From Amphimedon queenslandica (lineage: Eukaryota; Porifera; Demospongiae; Haplosclerida; Niphatidae), in contig NW_003546566.1 of the NCBI RefSeq assembly GCF_000090795.2, positions 23,416 to 77,839 of the forward strand: 54,424 nucleotides of DNA. Reading direction: 5' to 3'. The translations under genes were made by a program, and so were the position numbers. Positions 10,438 to 21,003 of this stretch are shown here, in pieces. The notes below the pieces were generated by a model, which saw only the letters and a list, made by a program, of their open reading frames with translations, had not been told where the DNA came from and ran no database searches. How positions within the stretch are numbered: position 1 is the first letter of the stretch; each line of letters begins with the position of its first letter.

Positions 10438-13400
10438 AAAATAAAAATAACGAACATGTACAAAAACAATAACTAGAAGAAAAGAATAGGGGAAAGAGGG
10501 AGATCCCAGAGGAGACAACAGAAAAACAAAAGGGAAACATGAAAAAATAAGAAAAAAAAACTAGCTAAGAAAACAAACAAAAGAAAACAATTATTATTAT
10601 TATTATTATTATTATTTATGTAGTTGAAAATAAGAATACAATAGTACGAGCTGGTGCTCTCTCCTCTCTCATTATCTTACTCAATTCTCAAGACCCCGAG
10701 GTCCAGTGCAATACATGCGGTTGCATCACTACACTAGCCACAACCGAATCAAATAAGAGAGAGATTGTAGTCCAGGGAGCTATACCTCCTCTACTGAAAC
10801 TGGCTCATGTGAGAGACCCTAAGGTTCAGAGGAATGCAGCCGGAGCACTCTTGAACCTTACTCACGTTGGTACGAGAGAGAGAAAGAGAGCGAGAGAGAG
10901 AGAGGGGGGGAGAGAGAGAGAAAGAGGGAGGGAAGGAGAGAGGGGGAGAGAGAGAGAAAGAGGGAGGAAGGAAGAGAGTGAGAGAAGGAAAGAGGAAAAG
11001 AAGAAAGAGGGGAAAGGGAGGGAGGTAGAGAGTTATAATCATTGCATGATTTAAGCATGGTACATAGATACCTAACTACATGTACATGTATGTATCATTT
11101 TATTTTATTCCAGAGTCTAACAGACAGGATTTGGTTCAGTCTGGAGCTGTTGCTGTATTCATTAAATTGTTAGAGTCTCAAGACATTGACGTTCAGTTTT
11201 ATTGTGCAGCTGCTCTCAGTAATATTGCCGTGAGCGGTAAGAGCTTAATCCCTCCGACTTTTTTAAAACTGTTTTTTTTTCAAAAAAATTATCATTGTTG
11301 CTTGTAATTATTTTTCTTGTCTTTCTACTTTCCACTTTAGGTGAACACAGACAGGTAATCATTAGGTACAGTGATGGGAAAGTCATCAAAGTTCTCATAT
11401 CGCTAATGAAATCACTATCAGAAAAGGTCCACCTTTATATATGTACATGTATATCTATGTAACTTAATCATCATAATGGTAAAATTGTAATTCAATAATG
11501 TTGGAATAAATGAATTCGTAAATAAGTGATACAGTGATTAGATGAGTTAGGAATAACAGATTATTCACAGATCAAGGTAATTTAGAATTATTGAGTAAAG
11601 TAGCTTCTTGAGTCATTGAGATGACTGGCCTGGCAGTCGCCTCTTCAATTCTTCCACTTTGGCTATCTCCAGGTACTTCATATTCTCGTACTTCCTCCTC
11701 ACAGTGTTCAAACTGTGCCTGTGATAATGATGAAGGCAGCATTTTAATCGATACATGACATCCCTTAAATCATCAAACTTGAATTGAGTATATTCAAGAA
11801 GGACACTGCAATCAACCTCTTTATGACTAAGCGTTGTCTTTGCCAGGAGGAGAGCTGCTGCTGCTTTCATTGAAGGTCTGATAGTTGAGAGTTTCCAATC
11901 AAGGAGAGATAGTTCTAATATGTACTTAGCCAAATTGTGCTCTTTATTTGAGGCTTTGGTGATTTTGGAGTAGCGACGTAGGAACTGTATAGTGAATGGT
12001 TTGTTGAGGTCGTAGCTTAAGGACACTAGTATGTTCCTCTCCATGTCTCTCATTTGTTCATCGTCGTACGTTTCGGCGCAAATGTATGTGAAGTCTAATA
12101 TGCTTGGAGGGTATATCTCTTCGTATTTGCTGGCTAGGAACATTGAGGTGACTCCTGTTAGTTGTAGCTGGTCCTTGGTCACTTTCTTTATCTAATTGGG
12201 TGGGAAATGAATTATAATGAAATATTAAGCAGCTAAAAGATCACACTGATTATTGGATAATGGCTAAGAATTCTCTCCATCTCTTCTCTCTGTCCTTCCC
12301 TCCATTTCTCTCTTCCCCCCCCCCTCTCTCTCTCAACTTACATCAAGATAGCGATCCAATATATCCACTGCTATATAGAGCGTTTCCTGTAGAAGCTGGA
12401 ACTTCAGATGCACCTGTATCAGCCAATCGATCAGAATACTTCTGTGATCGCTCGTAAATGGGAAAGACTGATCGACAATCGAACGCTCTGAAATGGCGTA
12501 ACACGGTTTCTGCTCACTGGCCATCATATACATGTGTATGTCATTAACGTACTCCGTACAGCAGAAAGGATCTTCACTGTCTTTAATGTCTACTGGTAGC
12601 ATAAGAGCCTTTTCTAGTGCTTCTCCTTTAATGGCACTAGCAATAGACAGACTGGGCTCCTTAGCTTTCATAGGAAGAAGAGCGGGTACTGCTGACAGAG
12701 AACAGGCTGAGGCAGCAGTAGTGGTGGTGGTGGTGGGTTTTAGTTCTTTTTTTACAGCTGGTTTTTGTGTCTCGTCAGTTTTTGAGTTATGGGTACTGGC
12801 TAGTGGCTGACGGATGAGCTGGTCTTTCTCTTGTAGTGGCTTCACTGGTTGTTTGTCTTTTCCCTTTCTTCCAACTCCTGGCTGCTTTGTGGCTGGAGCA
12901 GCATCCTTGGTTTTTCTTGTAGCCATCTTGAAAGATTGAAGAGAGGGGGAGAGAGAGAGAGAGGGAGATGTAAAGGAATAGGTAAAGAGCCCTGACAGTT
13001 TCCTGAGAGAGAGAAAGTCCTGAGAGAGAGAGTGAATGAGAGAAGCTCCTTTAACTGACTGAATAAGTCTTTGTGTATCTATTTTATGCTATTAGACTAA
13101 TGAGCTAACCCTCCCCTTTCTTTTGATTGGGTGTTTGTCACCTATGTCACATGCTTTGAGCTAGTAGCAGCCCTGAACTATAGAGACATGTCTTGTTCCC
13201 ATAGTTACAACTACACAGTGCATGCTACAACATGATACACTAAACTGTCATTGTATTATGTCTCTGAGTCAATAGGTTTTAAATTGACCCCGAAATTAAC
13301 GTCTCTCTCTCTCTCTCTCTCTCTGACTTTCTCTCCTTTTCTTTCTTTCTTCCTCCTTTTTCCTCTGACTCAGGTTTGCTGTCAAGCTTGTTTAGCCATT

Positions 13401-14008
13401 AGGAACTTAGCATCTGATGGTAAACAGACACAGATACCATAAATGTTCATGTTATTGTTATTATATATAGAGGAGAATCAGGATAAGATAGTTGAGTGTG
13501 GTGGGCTGGATGCATTAGTGCCATTACTCTGGAGCGGTGACACTGATACAGTGACTGCTGCAGTTGCTGCTCTCAGAAACTTATCAATTATGAAAGGAAA
13601 TGAAGTAATGCGTAAAGAACTATCTTTTTTCTACTTCTCTAATTTTCTCTGTACTCTTAAGTGTATTTCTTACACATATCTCTCTACTTCCAATAAATTA
13701 TAGTAATAATTATTAATGTATTTATAGTACAGTAATGCAAAGTTTGACTTGTAATATCTGTTATAATATGGTGCTAGTATTTGTTTTGTTTAATAATAAC
13801 ATTAGAATCTGTAGTGATCTCTTGATAACTTTAGTGTCTCTTCTAAAGATTTCCCCACCCTCTCCTCCCTCCTTTAGATACATATTGTTAAAAGTGGAGC
13901 ACTGGTGGAGCTCTCAAGGTTACTATCGCTACAGGAGCAGTCTGAGATACAGTGTCATGCAGCTGGTACCATACGTAACCTTGCAGCTGAGGAGCAACAT
14001 GTTGTATG

Positions 14009-14052
<44 letters not shown>

Positions 14053-14138
14053 AATAATATCAATGAGAGAAAGGAGGACAGCAAAAAGAGGAGAAATAAG
14101 GCCATCCACCTCCATTGTTATTATTAATATTATTATTT

Positions 14139-14173
<35 letters not shown>

Positions 14174-16660
14174 GTCTTCTTGTTAAGGCTATAATTGAAG
14201 CTGGTTGTCTCACTGCACTAGCCGAGAGATTAAGAGACTCTAAACATGTTCCTGGTGACGTTTTGTCTGAAATATCAGCTGCTATGGGGGTGCTGGTATC
14301 AAATAGTGAGAAAGGAGGCAGTGAAATGGAGTGTATAATGTTGTGTTGTCCTTTATTTATTTATTTTTTCAAAAAATGGTTCCAAAATTACCCCCAATTT
14401 TTATTACATTTTATACTATGTAGAAAGTTTGAGCTGATTTCGACAAATAATTTTCGAGTTATGGGCAATTTAAAAAATGGGCTAATTTTTGAAAAATACC
14501 CAAGGCTATAGCCCATGGTTTTTTTCCAAAAAATGGCTCCAAAATCACCCTTAATTTTTATTACATTTTCTGATACATATTGATGTCCTTATGCTATGTA
14601 GAAAGTTTGAGCTGATTTTGACTAATATTTTTTGAGCTATGAGCAATTTTTAAAATGAGCTAATTTATGAAAATACCCAAGGCTATAGCCCATGGTTTTT
14701 TCTAAAAAATGGCTCAAAAATCACGCCAAATTTTTATTACATTTTTTGATACATATTAATGCCCTTGTGCTATATAGAAAGTTTGAGCTGATTCCGACAA
14801 ATATTTTTTGAGTTATGAGCAATTTAAAAAACGGGCTAATTCTTGAAAAATACCCAAGGCTATAGCCCATGGTTTTTTCTCAAAAATGGCTCCAAAATTA
14901 CCCCATATTTTTATTACATTTTCTGATACATATTGATACCTTTATGCTATGTAGAAAGTTTGAGCTGATTCCGACAAATATTTTTTGAGTTATGAGCAAT
15001 TTTAAAAAATGGGCCAATTTTAAAAAATACCCAAGGCTATAGCCCATGGTTTTTTCCAAAAAATGGCTCCAAAATCATCCCAAATTTTTATTACATTTTC
15101 TGATACATATTAATGCCCTTGTGCTATGTAGAAAATTTGAGCTGATTCCGACAAATATTTTTCGAGTTATGAACAATTTAAAAAATGGGCTAATTTATGA
15201 AAAATACCCAAGGCTATAGCCCATGGTTTTTTCTCAAAAATGGCTCCAAAATCACCCCAAATTTTTATTACATTTTCTGATACATATTGATATCTTTATG
15301 CTATTTAGAAAGTTTGAGTTGATTCCGACAAATATTTTTCGAGTTATGAGCAATTTAAAAAACAGGCTAATTTATGAAAAATACCCAAGGCTGTACATCT
15401 ATGTACTATGTAGCCCATATTGTTTTCAAAAAATTGGCTCCAAAATGCCCCATTATTATTACATTTTCTAATGTACATCTAGATATGTACACGTACTTAT
15501 GTTCTGTAAAAATTTTGAGCAGATTCCAATCAAAATGGAATCACTCCAAAATCCATACATGCATGCTATTAGAGGCTTGTGAACTCATGGAGCATGCTTT
15601 TCAGTTCCCTCTGTGTGTACATTGTACATGTATGTATGCAATGTATGTACTATACTATATTCCTACCCTTCATCTCCCTCTCTCTCTCTCTTCAAGGTAT
15701 TGCACGCAAGCAATTGATGTCACTGTACAATGGCGACTTTCACAAGGTCCTACTCAAACTAACTGACTCCCCTCACAGAGAGGTACAGTATAACTGTGCA
15801 GGGATCATAGGGCACCTGGCAATGAATGGTAATTAACTTATGATTAATTCCTTCCTCTCTCTTTGTACATTTATTAATGCTATCAATACATTGTATGATG
15901 ATGATAATTATGTACACATTTCATATCAATATACATGTACGTGACATATGCACATCATGGTACATGTACATGTATTTATCCCACAATATCATGCTTATGT
16001 ACTGTCTATATGTACTGGTATTTTCATATGTACATGTACATGTATGTGTACATGTACATGTATACATGTACATATACATTTTAAATTCATTAGAATCATG
16101 AATAGATGGAGCATGTACATTCATAATCATCTATTGTGTATTGATTTGTTTTGTAGAGGAGTATCACTCTGTGTTACTGAATGAGGAGCCATCAGCTATT
16201 GACTGTATGCTAAAGCTACTCGATCAGAACGACTCTTCGTTTATACACTTGGCACTATGGGTCATAGCACAGTTCTCTAATGGAAGTAAGAGACACAGCA
16301 CAGGGAATGAATGGGAACACTGTACATGTATAATGTAATTGTTACTAAAAGTACCCGTAGAAGTTAATAAAACAGGGCTTTGTTTTTAAAAGTTGGTATA
16401 TGTTTTAAAACCCGTTCCTCCAAAATTACTATATAAGGGCATTGTTGCATGTAGTGTATTATAAATTTTATCAAATAAAATTCTATTGACAATACCAATT
16501 CATTATTTACTAAAATGATTGTACATTGTTAGGTAAGAGTACAAGAGCATTGCTAAGGAAGTCTGTACTGATTGATAAAATCATTGAACTAAAATCAAAA
16601 AAATATAACACAGAGATATCACAACTTGCGGAATCGGCATACAACAATCTACAAGTATGA
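8930..16660 (+). CDS. Vac8-like armadillo-repeat protein
   Basis: Thirteen exons (8930-9068, 9113-9238, 9869-9988, 10624-10869, 11114-11236, 11341-11426, 13374-13419, 13471-13604, 13878-14003, 14188-14305, 15697-15828, 16157-16285, 16533-16660) sum to 1653 nt, or 550 residues. The N-terminus MGACCCS has Gly2 for myristoylation and Cys4-6 for palmitoylation, as in yeast Vac8. Tandem armadillo repeats follow, aligning in order with Vac8: [68 protein letters not shown] and [11 protein letters not shown] near the end. Vac8 is a vacuolar-membrane scaffold in fungi; a lysosomal-membrane role here is inference. The intron at 11427-13373 contains the cyclin B gene in antisense. Confidence 0.92.
9690..9866. 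repeat. polypyrimidine tract upstream of Vac8-like exon 3
   Basis: About 175 bases almost entirely C and T with (CT)n runs, ending at the acceptor of exon 3. It far exceeds a normal polypyrimidine tract. A purine counterpart lies at 10870-11032, beyond exon 4. Confidence 0.8.
9990..10064. repeat. (AAT)n/(TTA)n microsatellite
   Basis: Two opposed trinucleotide runs, (AAT)n then (TTA)n, right after the donor of Vac8-like exon 3. Further (TTA)n runs occur at 10165-10214, 10400-10435 and 10591-10615 in the same intron. Confidence 0.85.
10870..11032. repeat. polypurine tract downstream of Vac8-like exon 4
   Basis: About 160 bases of nearly pure A and G with (GA)n runs, starting just after the donor of exon 4. 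It is the approximate complement of the pyrimidine tract at 9690-9866. Confidence 0.8.
11613..12926 (-). CDS. CCNB: B-type cyclin nested antisense in a Vac8-like intron
   Basis: Two exons, 12926-12342 and 12191-11613, give 387 residues. Residues 39-47, RQPLASTHN, fit the RxxLxxxxN destruction box, as expected for APC/C-mediated degradation, within a Lys/Thr-rich disordered N-terminus. The cyclin boxes follow: [43 protein letters not shown], and FLRRYSK, characteristic of mitotic B cyclins. The usual MRAIL at the start of cyclin box 1 reads HRSIL. The protein would activate CDK1 at mitosis (family knowledge). The whole gene lies inside intron 11427-13373 of the Vac8-like gene on the opposite strand. 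Confidence 0.92.
14009..14051. repeat. (TTA)n microsatellite
   Basis: Trinucleotide run right after the donor of Vac8-like exon 9. A second run at 14143-14174 lies near the acceptor of exon 10, so most of this short intron is (TTA)n. Confidence 0.85.
14345..15530. repeat. tandem array of ~177-bp repeat, six good units plus one diverged
   Basis: Within Vac8-like intron 14306-15696. The landmark aaagtttgag(c/t)tgatt recurs at about 14424, 14602, 14778, 14955, 15132 and 15309, giving periods of 178, 176, 177, 177 and 177. A diverged seventh copy is near 15508. Each unit runs: aaggctatagcccatggttt, aaaatggctccaaaat, a T-rich part to tgatacatattgatg, the landmark, gacaaatattttt, gagttatgagcaattt. 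No open frame spans a unit. The 3' part continues into a segment with agcatgcttttcag that is shared with the copy at 35270-35775. Confidence 0.92.
15915..16078. repeat. cluster of TACATGTA palindromes
   Basis: The self-complementary motif acatgtac/tacatgta recurs many times over about 160 bases in the intron before Vac8-like exon 12. Single copies are common in other introns (for example 3445-3470, 11080-11092, 17335-17345). The cluster could extrude as a cruciform; no function is evident. Confidence 0.6.
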
Positions 16661-17007
16661 CCGACGTTGGGAGAGATGAAATAAAATTAATATTTTCTCT
16701 TTTTTTAGGCTCAATAGTCTATTATTAGTCATTTCACAAGTTTTTATTATAAATTTTATCAAAACTTATCAAGTTATTCGAGCCCCTTCCCCCCCTGACT
16801 TGTGATTAAATTTTGTCTACTCCTATTTTATATCATATATTCTTGTCTCTCTTCCTCTCTCTCTCTCTCTGTAATATTTCATGACAAATCAGTGTGATTA
16901 TGTGTGAAAAGTCAATGTTTGTTTAATTAAAATTGTAACAAAACAACAACAACATAATAATAATAACTGTGTGTTTTACATAATGATAGCAATGAGTGAT
17001 GGATATG
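16661..17007. other. convergent intergenic region, Vac8-like / UQCC2
   Basis: 347 bases between two stop codons. It holds the 3' UTRs of both genes, a (CT)n run near 16850-16870 and AT-rich sequence. No coding exon or RNA gene is visible. Confidence 0.5.
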
Positions 17008-17799
17008 TCATTTATTAAAGCTTGCTTTAAATCTTTGCCACAATGACATTGATGAGACATTCATCTGTTTCATGTTTTCTAAAAAAAGGATACAACTAGA
17101 CACAATACAACATTAAGCCCAGCATCCACTATTCAACTTCGTTGAAAGCAACTTTGTGGTTACTTTGATGTGCTGTCAACTCTGTTGCCTGACTTCTGTT
17201 TCAGGCAACAGAATTGCCATAAGATCAAAGTAACCACAAAGTTGAATAGTACTTACAGTAGATGATGAGCTTTAGACTGGGTATTGACTGGGAGAAAATT
17301 TTATTAAAATTAATAATTCTTTTATACATTAGTACATGTACATGTTTCTTATGTCAAGTTTGAGCTGATTCCAATCAAGTTTGCATTTTTTAAAGAAATT
17401 GCTCAAAAATTATAATTATAAAATTAACAAGCCTCCTTACCATTTGACAGTATCCATGGATTTTTTGCTACTATGTCACCGATAAAACCATGATTATGCT
17501 TTCGAGGATATCGATTCCAATAACAATTATTATTGAGATTTTCTAAACTCTGGAGTGAATTTTTAGCCACTTCTATCTATGTACATGGAGAGGGTGCATA
17601 CAAAAATTTGATTATAATATAATATAATATTATTTTAAAATTTTAATAGGCAATCCCTTACATCTTCTGAGAGCAATTTTTCAAATGTGAGCCTGTACTC
17701 TTGATGCAAGTATTCACCTAGGTCCCTTCCTTTCCGAGAACTGTCTATGGGCCAGTTTTTCAGGACCTTGTTCAACCTTCTTGACAAATGAACTGCCAT
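17008..17799 (-). CDS. UQCC2: ubiquinol-cytochrome c reductase assembly factor 2-like
   Basis: Three exons (17799-17662, 17576-17441, 17078-17008) give 114 residues. The N-terminus LNKVLKNWPIDSSRKGRDLG matches the UQCC2/MNF1 signature (WPvD..krGRDLG.YL). Exon 2 continues with SLENLNNNCYWNRYPRK, the family's SL..L..N.Y..KYPR element. Exon 3 ends with MSLWQRFKASF, matching the family's basic C-terminus. UQCC2 is a mitochondrial factor needed for cytochrome b translation and complex III assembly (family knowledge). Its ATG lies 121 bp from that of cathepsin B1 on the other strand. A MITE-like element sits in intron 2. Confidence 0.88.
17113..17255. mobile_element. MITE-like inverted repeat (TTAA family), in UQCC2 intron
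   Basis: The left arm starts after TTAA with gcccagcatccactattcaa and includes caactttgtggttactttga. The right arm carries the complement (atcaaagtaaccacaaagtt) and ends gaatagtactta. The centre holds ttgcctgacttctgtttcag. It shares its start (gcccaacatccacta) and pairing caac...gttg core with the element at 21544-21674. The right TTAA is not visible, so the end may be eroded. Confidence 0.6.
17340..17420. repeat. fragment of the dispersed ~177-bp repeat
   Basis: Contains agtttgagctgattccaatc followed by an A/T-rich run and 'attgctcaaaaatt', the core seen in the other copies. Lies near the acceptor of the last UQCC2 exon's intron. Confidence 0.55.
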
Positions 17800-17920
17800 T
17801 ATGTAATTTTTTATTTTAGCCACGCCTTCTCACATGGGTGGGGCTGGTTAGCAACTTAGCAAAAATTTCAAATTCCTCGTGCTTAGTTATTCTCCCGAGT
17901 ATTTTCCTCTTCTCCACAAG
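17800..17920. promoter_or_regulatory. 121-bp divergent promoter, UQCC2 / cathepsin B1
   Basis: Contains CCACGCC at 17820-17826 facing GGGTGGGGCTGG at 17836-17847. The segment from catgggtggggctggttagc onward was duplicated with the cathepsin gene: nearly the same sequence lies at 20438-20470 upstream of copy 2. Promoter role is inferred from position. Confidence 0.5.
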
Positions 17921-20025
17921 ATGAAGGTCTTTCTAGCTGTCGTTTTGTTCATCCTTCCTGTTGTATTCTCAGTTCCTTATGATCCCGTCCTCTCTTACGC
18001 CGAGAGCATGAGAAGCATTGCTGAACGTGTCAACTCACTACAGACAACATGGAGGGCAACTCCAAGCAGCAAGCGTTTCGAGGGAGTGACCGAGAACTAT
18101 GTCCGCTCTCTGTGCGGGACACTGCTCCATGGTGGCCCTACACTGCCAGTGAAAGAGATTGAGGTACCTGCTGTAATTCCAGATACTTTTGATGCGCGTC
18201 AGAAGTGGCCCGACTGTCCTACCATTGGTACTGTTAGAGATCAAGGAGCTTGTGGATCTTGCTGGGTAAGGGGGTTTTAGTTCAGAAAGGCATTAACTAT
18301 TTGGGTGGTAATTGAATTTGTTATAGTTGCCAATACTAAGCAATTTTCATGTTATATAATNNNNNNNNNNTATTTAACTAGTGATTTGGTGTTTTTATTT
18401 GGGGAATTGTAAATTCTAAGACACCAAAATTTACCAGCTATACATTATAAATTGACAGCTAGACAGTGTACAATAAGCAGTCGGTATTACGAAATGTTTC
18501 ATTTTTGCAGGCTTTTGGTGCAGTAGAAGCTATGAGTGATAGATATTGTATAAGCTTTAAAGAGCAGGTCAACATTTCTGCTGAAAATCTTCTTTCTTGT
18601 TGTGAAACATGTGGAAGTGGGTCAGTCAAATTCCTTTTCATTGTTAGTGATAGTATCTTTCAAAATAATAGCTATCATAATGATAACCATGCATTGATTG
18701 GATGTGCATTATTATTAAATGCTTGCTTAGGCATAGTTTCATCAGCTAAACTTATTCATCATCACATGATCTTATGATAATTCTCCCTTACCTTTAGGTG
18801 TGATGGGGGCTACCCTGCTGCTGCTTGGTAAGTATTATACATACAATGTCAATGCTTTTGTTTTGGCTTTGTGTATATTGCCTGATCCAATTAGTATTGT
18901 ATTTTTATAATGTTAGCATAAACTAGAATATGCACTGTGTAAACAAGGTGTCTACCTATTTGTCATGTGAAAGCAAAACTATTTGTGTGTACTTTCTATG
19001 TAAGCTGCTGAAAGAATATAAAGCCAGAGCAATCTTACCTATGAATTTAACATTTTGTACACAATTAAGACCTTTTACTCAATATGTTATAGTTAAGACC
19101 TTTTACTTAGTGGCATCACTCTTTTCTCTCCTTTTCCTTCCTCTCTAAAGGAGACATTGGGCTGATAAGTTGTTGTATGAAGGGATTGTTACAGGTGGCC
19201 AGTATGACAGTAATGCAGGTTGTCAGCCATACACTATACCTAAATGCGACCATCACGAGCCTGGCCCATACGAGAACTGCTCCGGCTCTCAGAGTACCCC
19301 ATCCTGCAAAAGGTCCTGTATTTCTAGTTACGACAAGAGCTATCGTTCTGATAAGCATTATGGTAAAAATTCTTACAGCATCAGCAGTGATGTATCAAGC
19401 ATTCAAACTGAGATAATGACCAATGGGCCAGTTGAGGGCGCTTTTAGCGTCTATGCCGATTTCCCCACTTATACTTCAGGTAAACGTATTGAGAGTTTAA
19501 TGTAATAATGTGTTCTTTGTTGTTAATGTATAGGTGTCTATCAGCATACTACTGGTAGCTTCCTTGGTGGTCATGCCATTAAGATATTAGGTTGGGGGAC
19601 TGAGAATGGTGTTCCTTATTGGTATATGAATGCACCTTATTGTGTGTTTGTCATTATCGTTTAATTGTAGGCTTGTGGCCAACTCTTGGAACCCTAGCTG
19701 GGGCGACAGCGGTACGTTACTATTGATTTTAAATATTTCTAAAAAATCCAATTTGGATCCAAATTAGCCCGTGCTTTTTATATAGCATAATGTGTATGTT
19801 CATCAGAAAATGTAAAAAATTGAAATTTTTGGAATTAGTTCACATATGCTTACATACTGTAAAAACATGTATAATAAGTATAAAGAATTTTCTTTTAACC
19901 ATTTTTACCCTATACTGTGTATCATTTTTCATTCCTTTACAGGTTTCTTCAAGATCATTCGTGGTAAAGATGAGTGCGGCATAGAGTCAAGCATTGTTGC
20001 TGGAATGCCCGAGCAATACAAATGA
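17921..20025 (+). CDS. CTSB: cathepsin B-like cysteine protease, copy 1
   Basis: Seven exons (17921-18265, 18511-18620, 18798-18827, 19151-19479, 19534-19621, 19671-19711, 19943-20025) give 341 residues. A signal peptide ([17 protein letters not shown]) and a propeptide come first. The mature C1A peptidase starts near [14 protein letters not shown]. Catalytic Cys is in QGACGSCW (split after W by intron 1), His in [10 protein letters not shown] and Asn in [11 protein letters not shown]. The occluding loop [20 protein letters not shown] carries the His-His pair that gives cathepsin B its dipeptidyl-carboxypeptidase activity. Exon 3 is a 30-nt microexon. Expected in lysosomes or secreted. An N10 gap lies in intron 1. 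Confidence 0.95.
18361..18370. other. assembly gap of ten Ns
   Basis: Ten undetermined bases in intron 1 of cathepsin B copy 1. Comparison with copy 2 (around 20958-20970, ttttggagga) suggests little is missing, but the true gap length is unknown. Confidence 0.95.
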
Positions 20026-20518
20026 ATTAGCTGACTGCAAAACACCTTGCTGTTATTATTATTATTATTTTGCCATTCTTAATAATAGTTAACTAATGAT
20101 TTGGTTGGGCGTGGTTAAAATAAACTACAAATTTCATGAAAAATTGAAAATAATTATGATTCAATTTTTGTACTTGCTTGTGGCTTGAAGATTTCTCTGG
20201 AGTCAAGGATAACCCAGACATGAGACTAGAACTACTTGAAGATTTCATTGACTCACAGACAGACTTCAATGCTCATAACTGAGGGAATGCTCAACATGTA
20301 AGTGTTTCTGAAAGCAATAATATTATTGTGTATAATTATTAAGCTGTATGTGCAGCATCTTAGTCAATAGTTGAAATGTATATGTACTCATGTAGCTGAT
20401 GCTATGGTAGGCTTGATAGGGTTTAATTTCAACCATTCCTCCTCGCATGGGTGGGGCTGGTTAGCAACTTAGTATATAATTTCAAATTCCTTAAGCTTCT
20501 TCAGTTCTTCTCCACAAG
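20026..20518. other. intergenic region between cathepsin B copies 1 and 2
   Basis: It begins with the 3' UTR of copy 1, including a GGGCGTGG box at 20107-20114. Positions 20185-20281 read openly as a charged peptide (EDFSGVKDNPDMRLELLEDF, then IDSQTDFNAHN and a stop) with no start codon. That may be an exon remnant or chance. The last ~80 bases duplicate the promoter of copy 1, beginning at catgggtggggctggttagc. Confidence 0.5.
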
Positions 20519-21003
20519 ATGAAGGTCTTTCTAGCTGTCGTTTTGTTCATCCTTCCTGCTGTACTCTCAGTTCCTTATGATCCTGTCCTCTCTTACGCCG
20601 AGAGCATGAGGAGCATTGCTGAACGTGTCAACTCACTACAGACAACATGGAGGGCAACTCCAAGCAGCAAGCGTTTTGAAGGAGTGACTGAGAACTATGT
20701 CCACTCTCTGTGTGGGGCACTGCTCCGTGGTGGCCCTACACTGCCAGTGAAAGAGATTGAGGTACCTGTTGTAATTCCAGATACTTTTGATGCGCGTCAG
20801 AAGTGGCCCGACTGTCCTTCCATTGGTACTATTAGAGATCAAGGAGCTTGTGGATCTTGTTGGGTAAGCAGTTTTTAGTTCAGAAAGGCATTAACTATTT
20901 GAGTGGTAGTTGAATTTGCTATAGTTGCCAATACTAAGCAATTTTTATTTTATATAATTTTGGAGGAACTAGTGATTTGATGTTTTTATTTGGGGAATTC
21001 TAA

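Noticed and set aside
14006..14194. Poly-Ile/poly-Tyr reading frames
   Set aside because: They are translations of (TTA)n microsatellites, here and at 10020, 38990 and elsewhere.
14345..15530. CRISPR-like array
   Set aside because: The whole 177-bp unit repeats without short repeats separated by unique spacers, and the locus is a eukaryotic intron.
17879..17920. N-terminal extension of cathepsin B1 from an upstream GTG
   Set aside because: GTG is not a normal eukaryotic start and the extension would precede an intact signal peptide that begins at ATG 17921.
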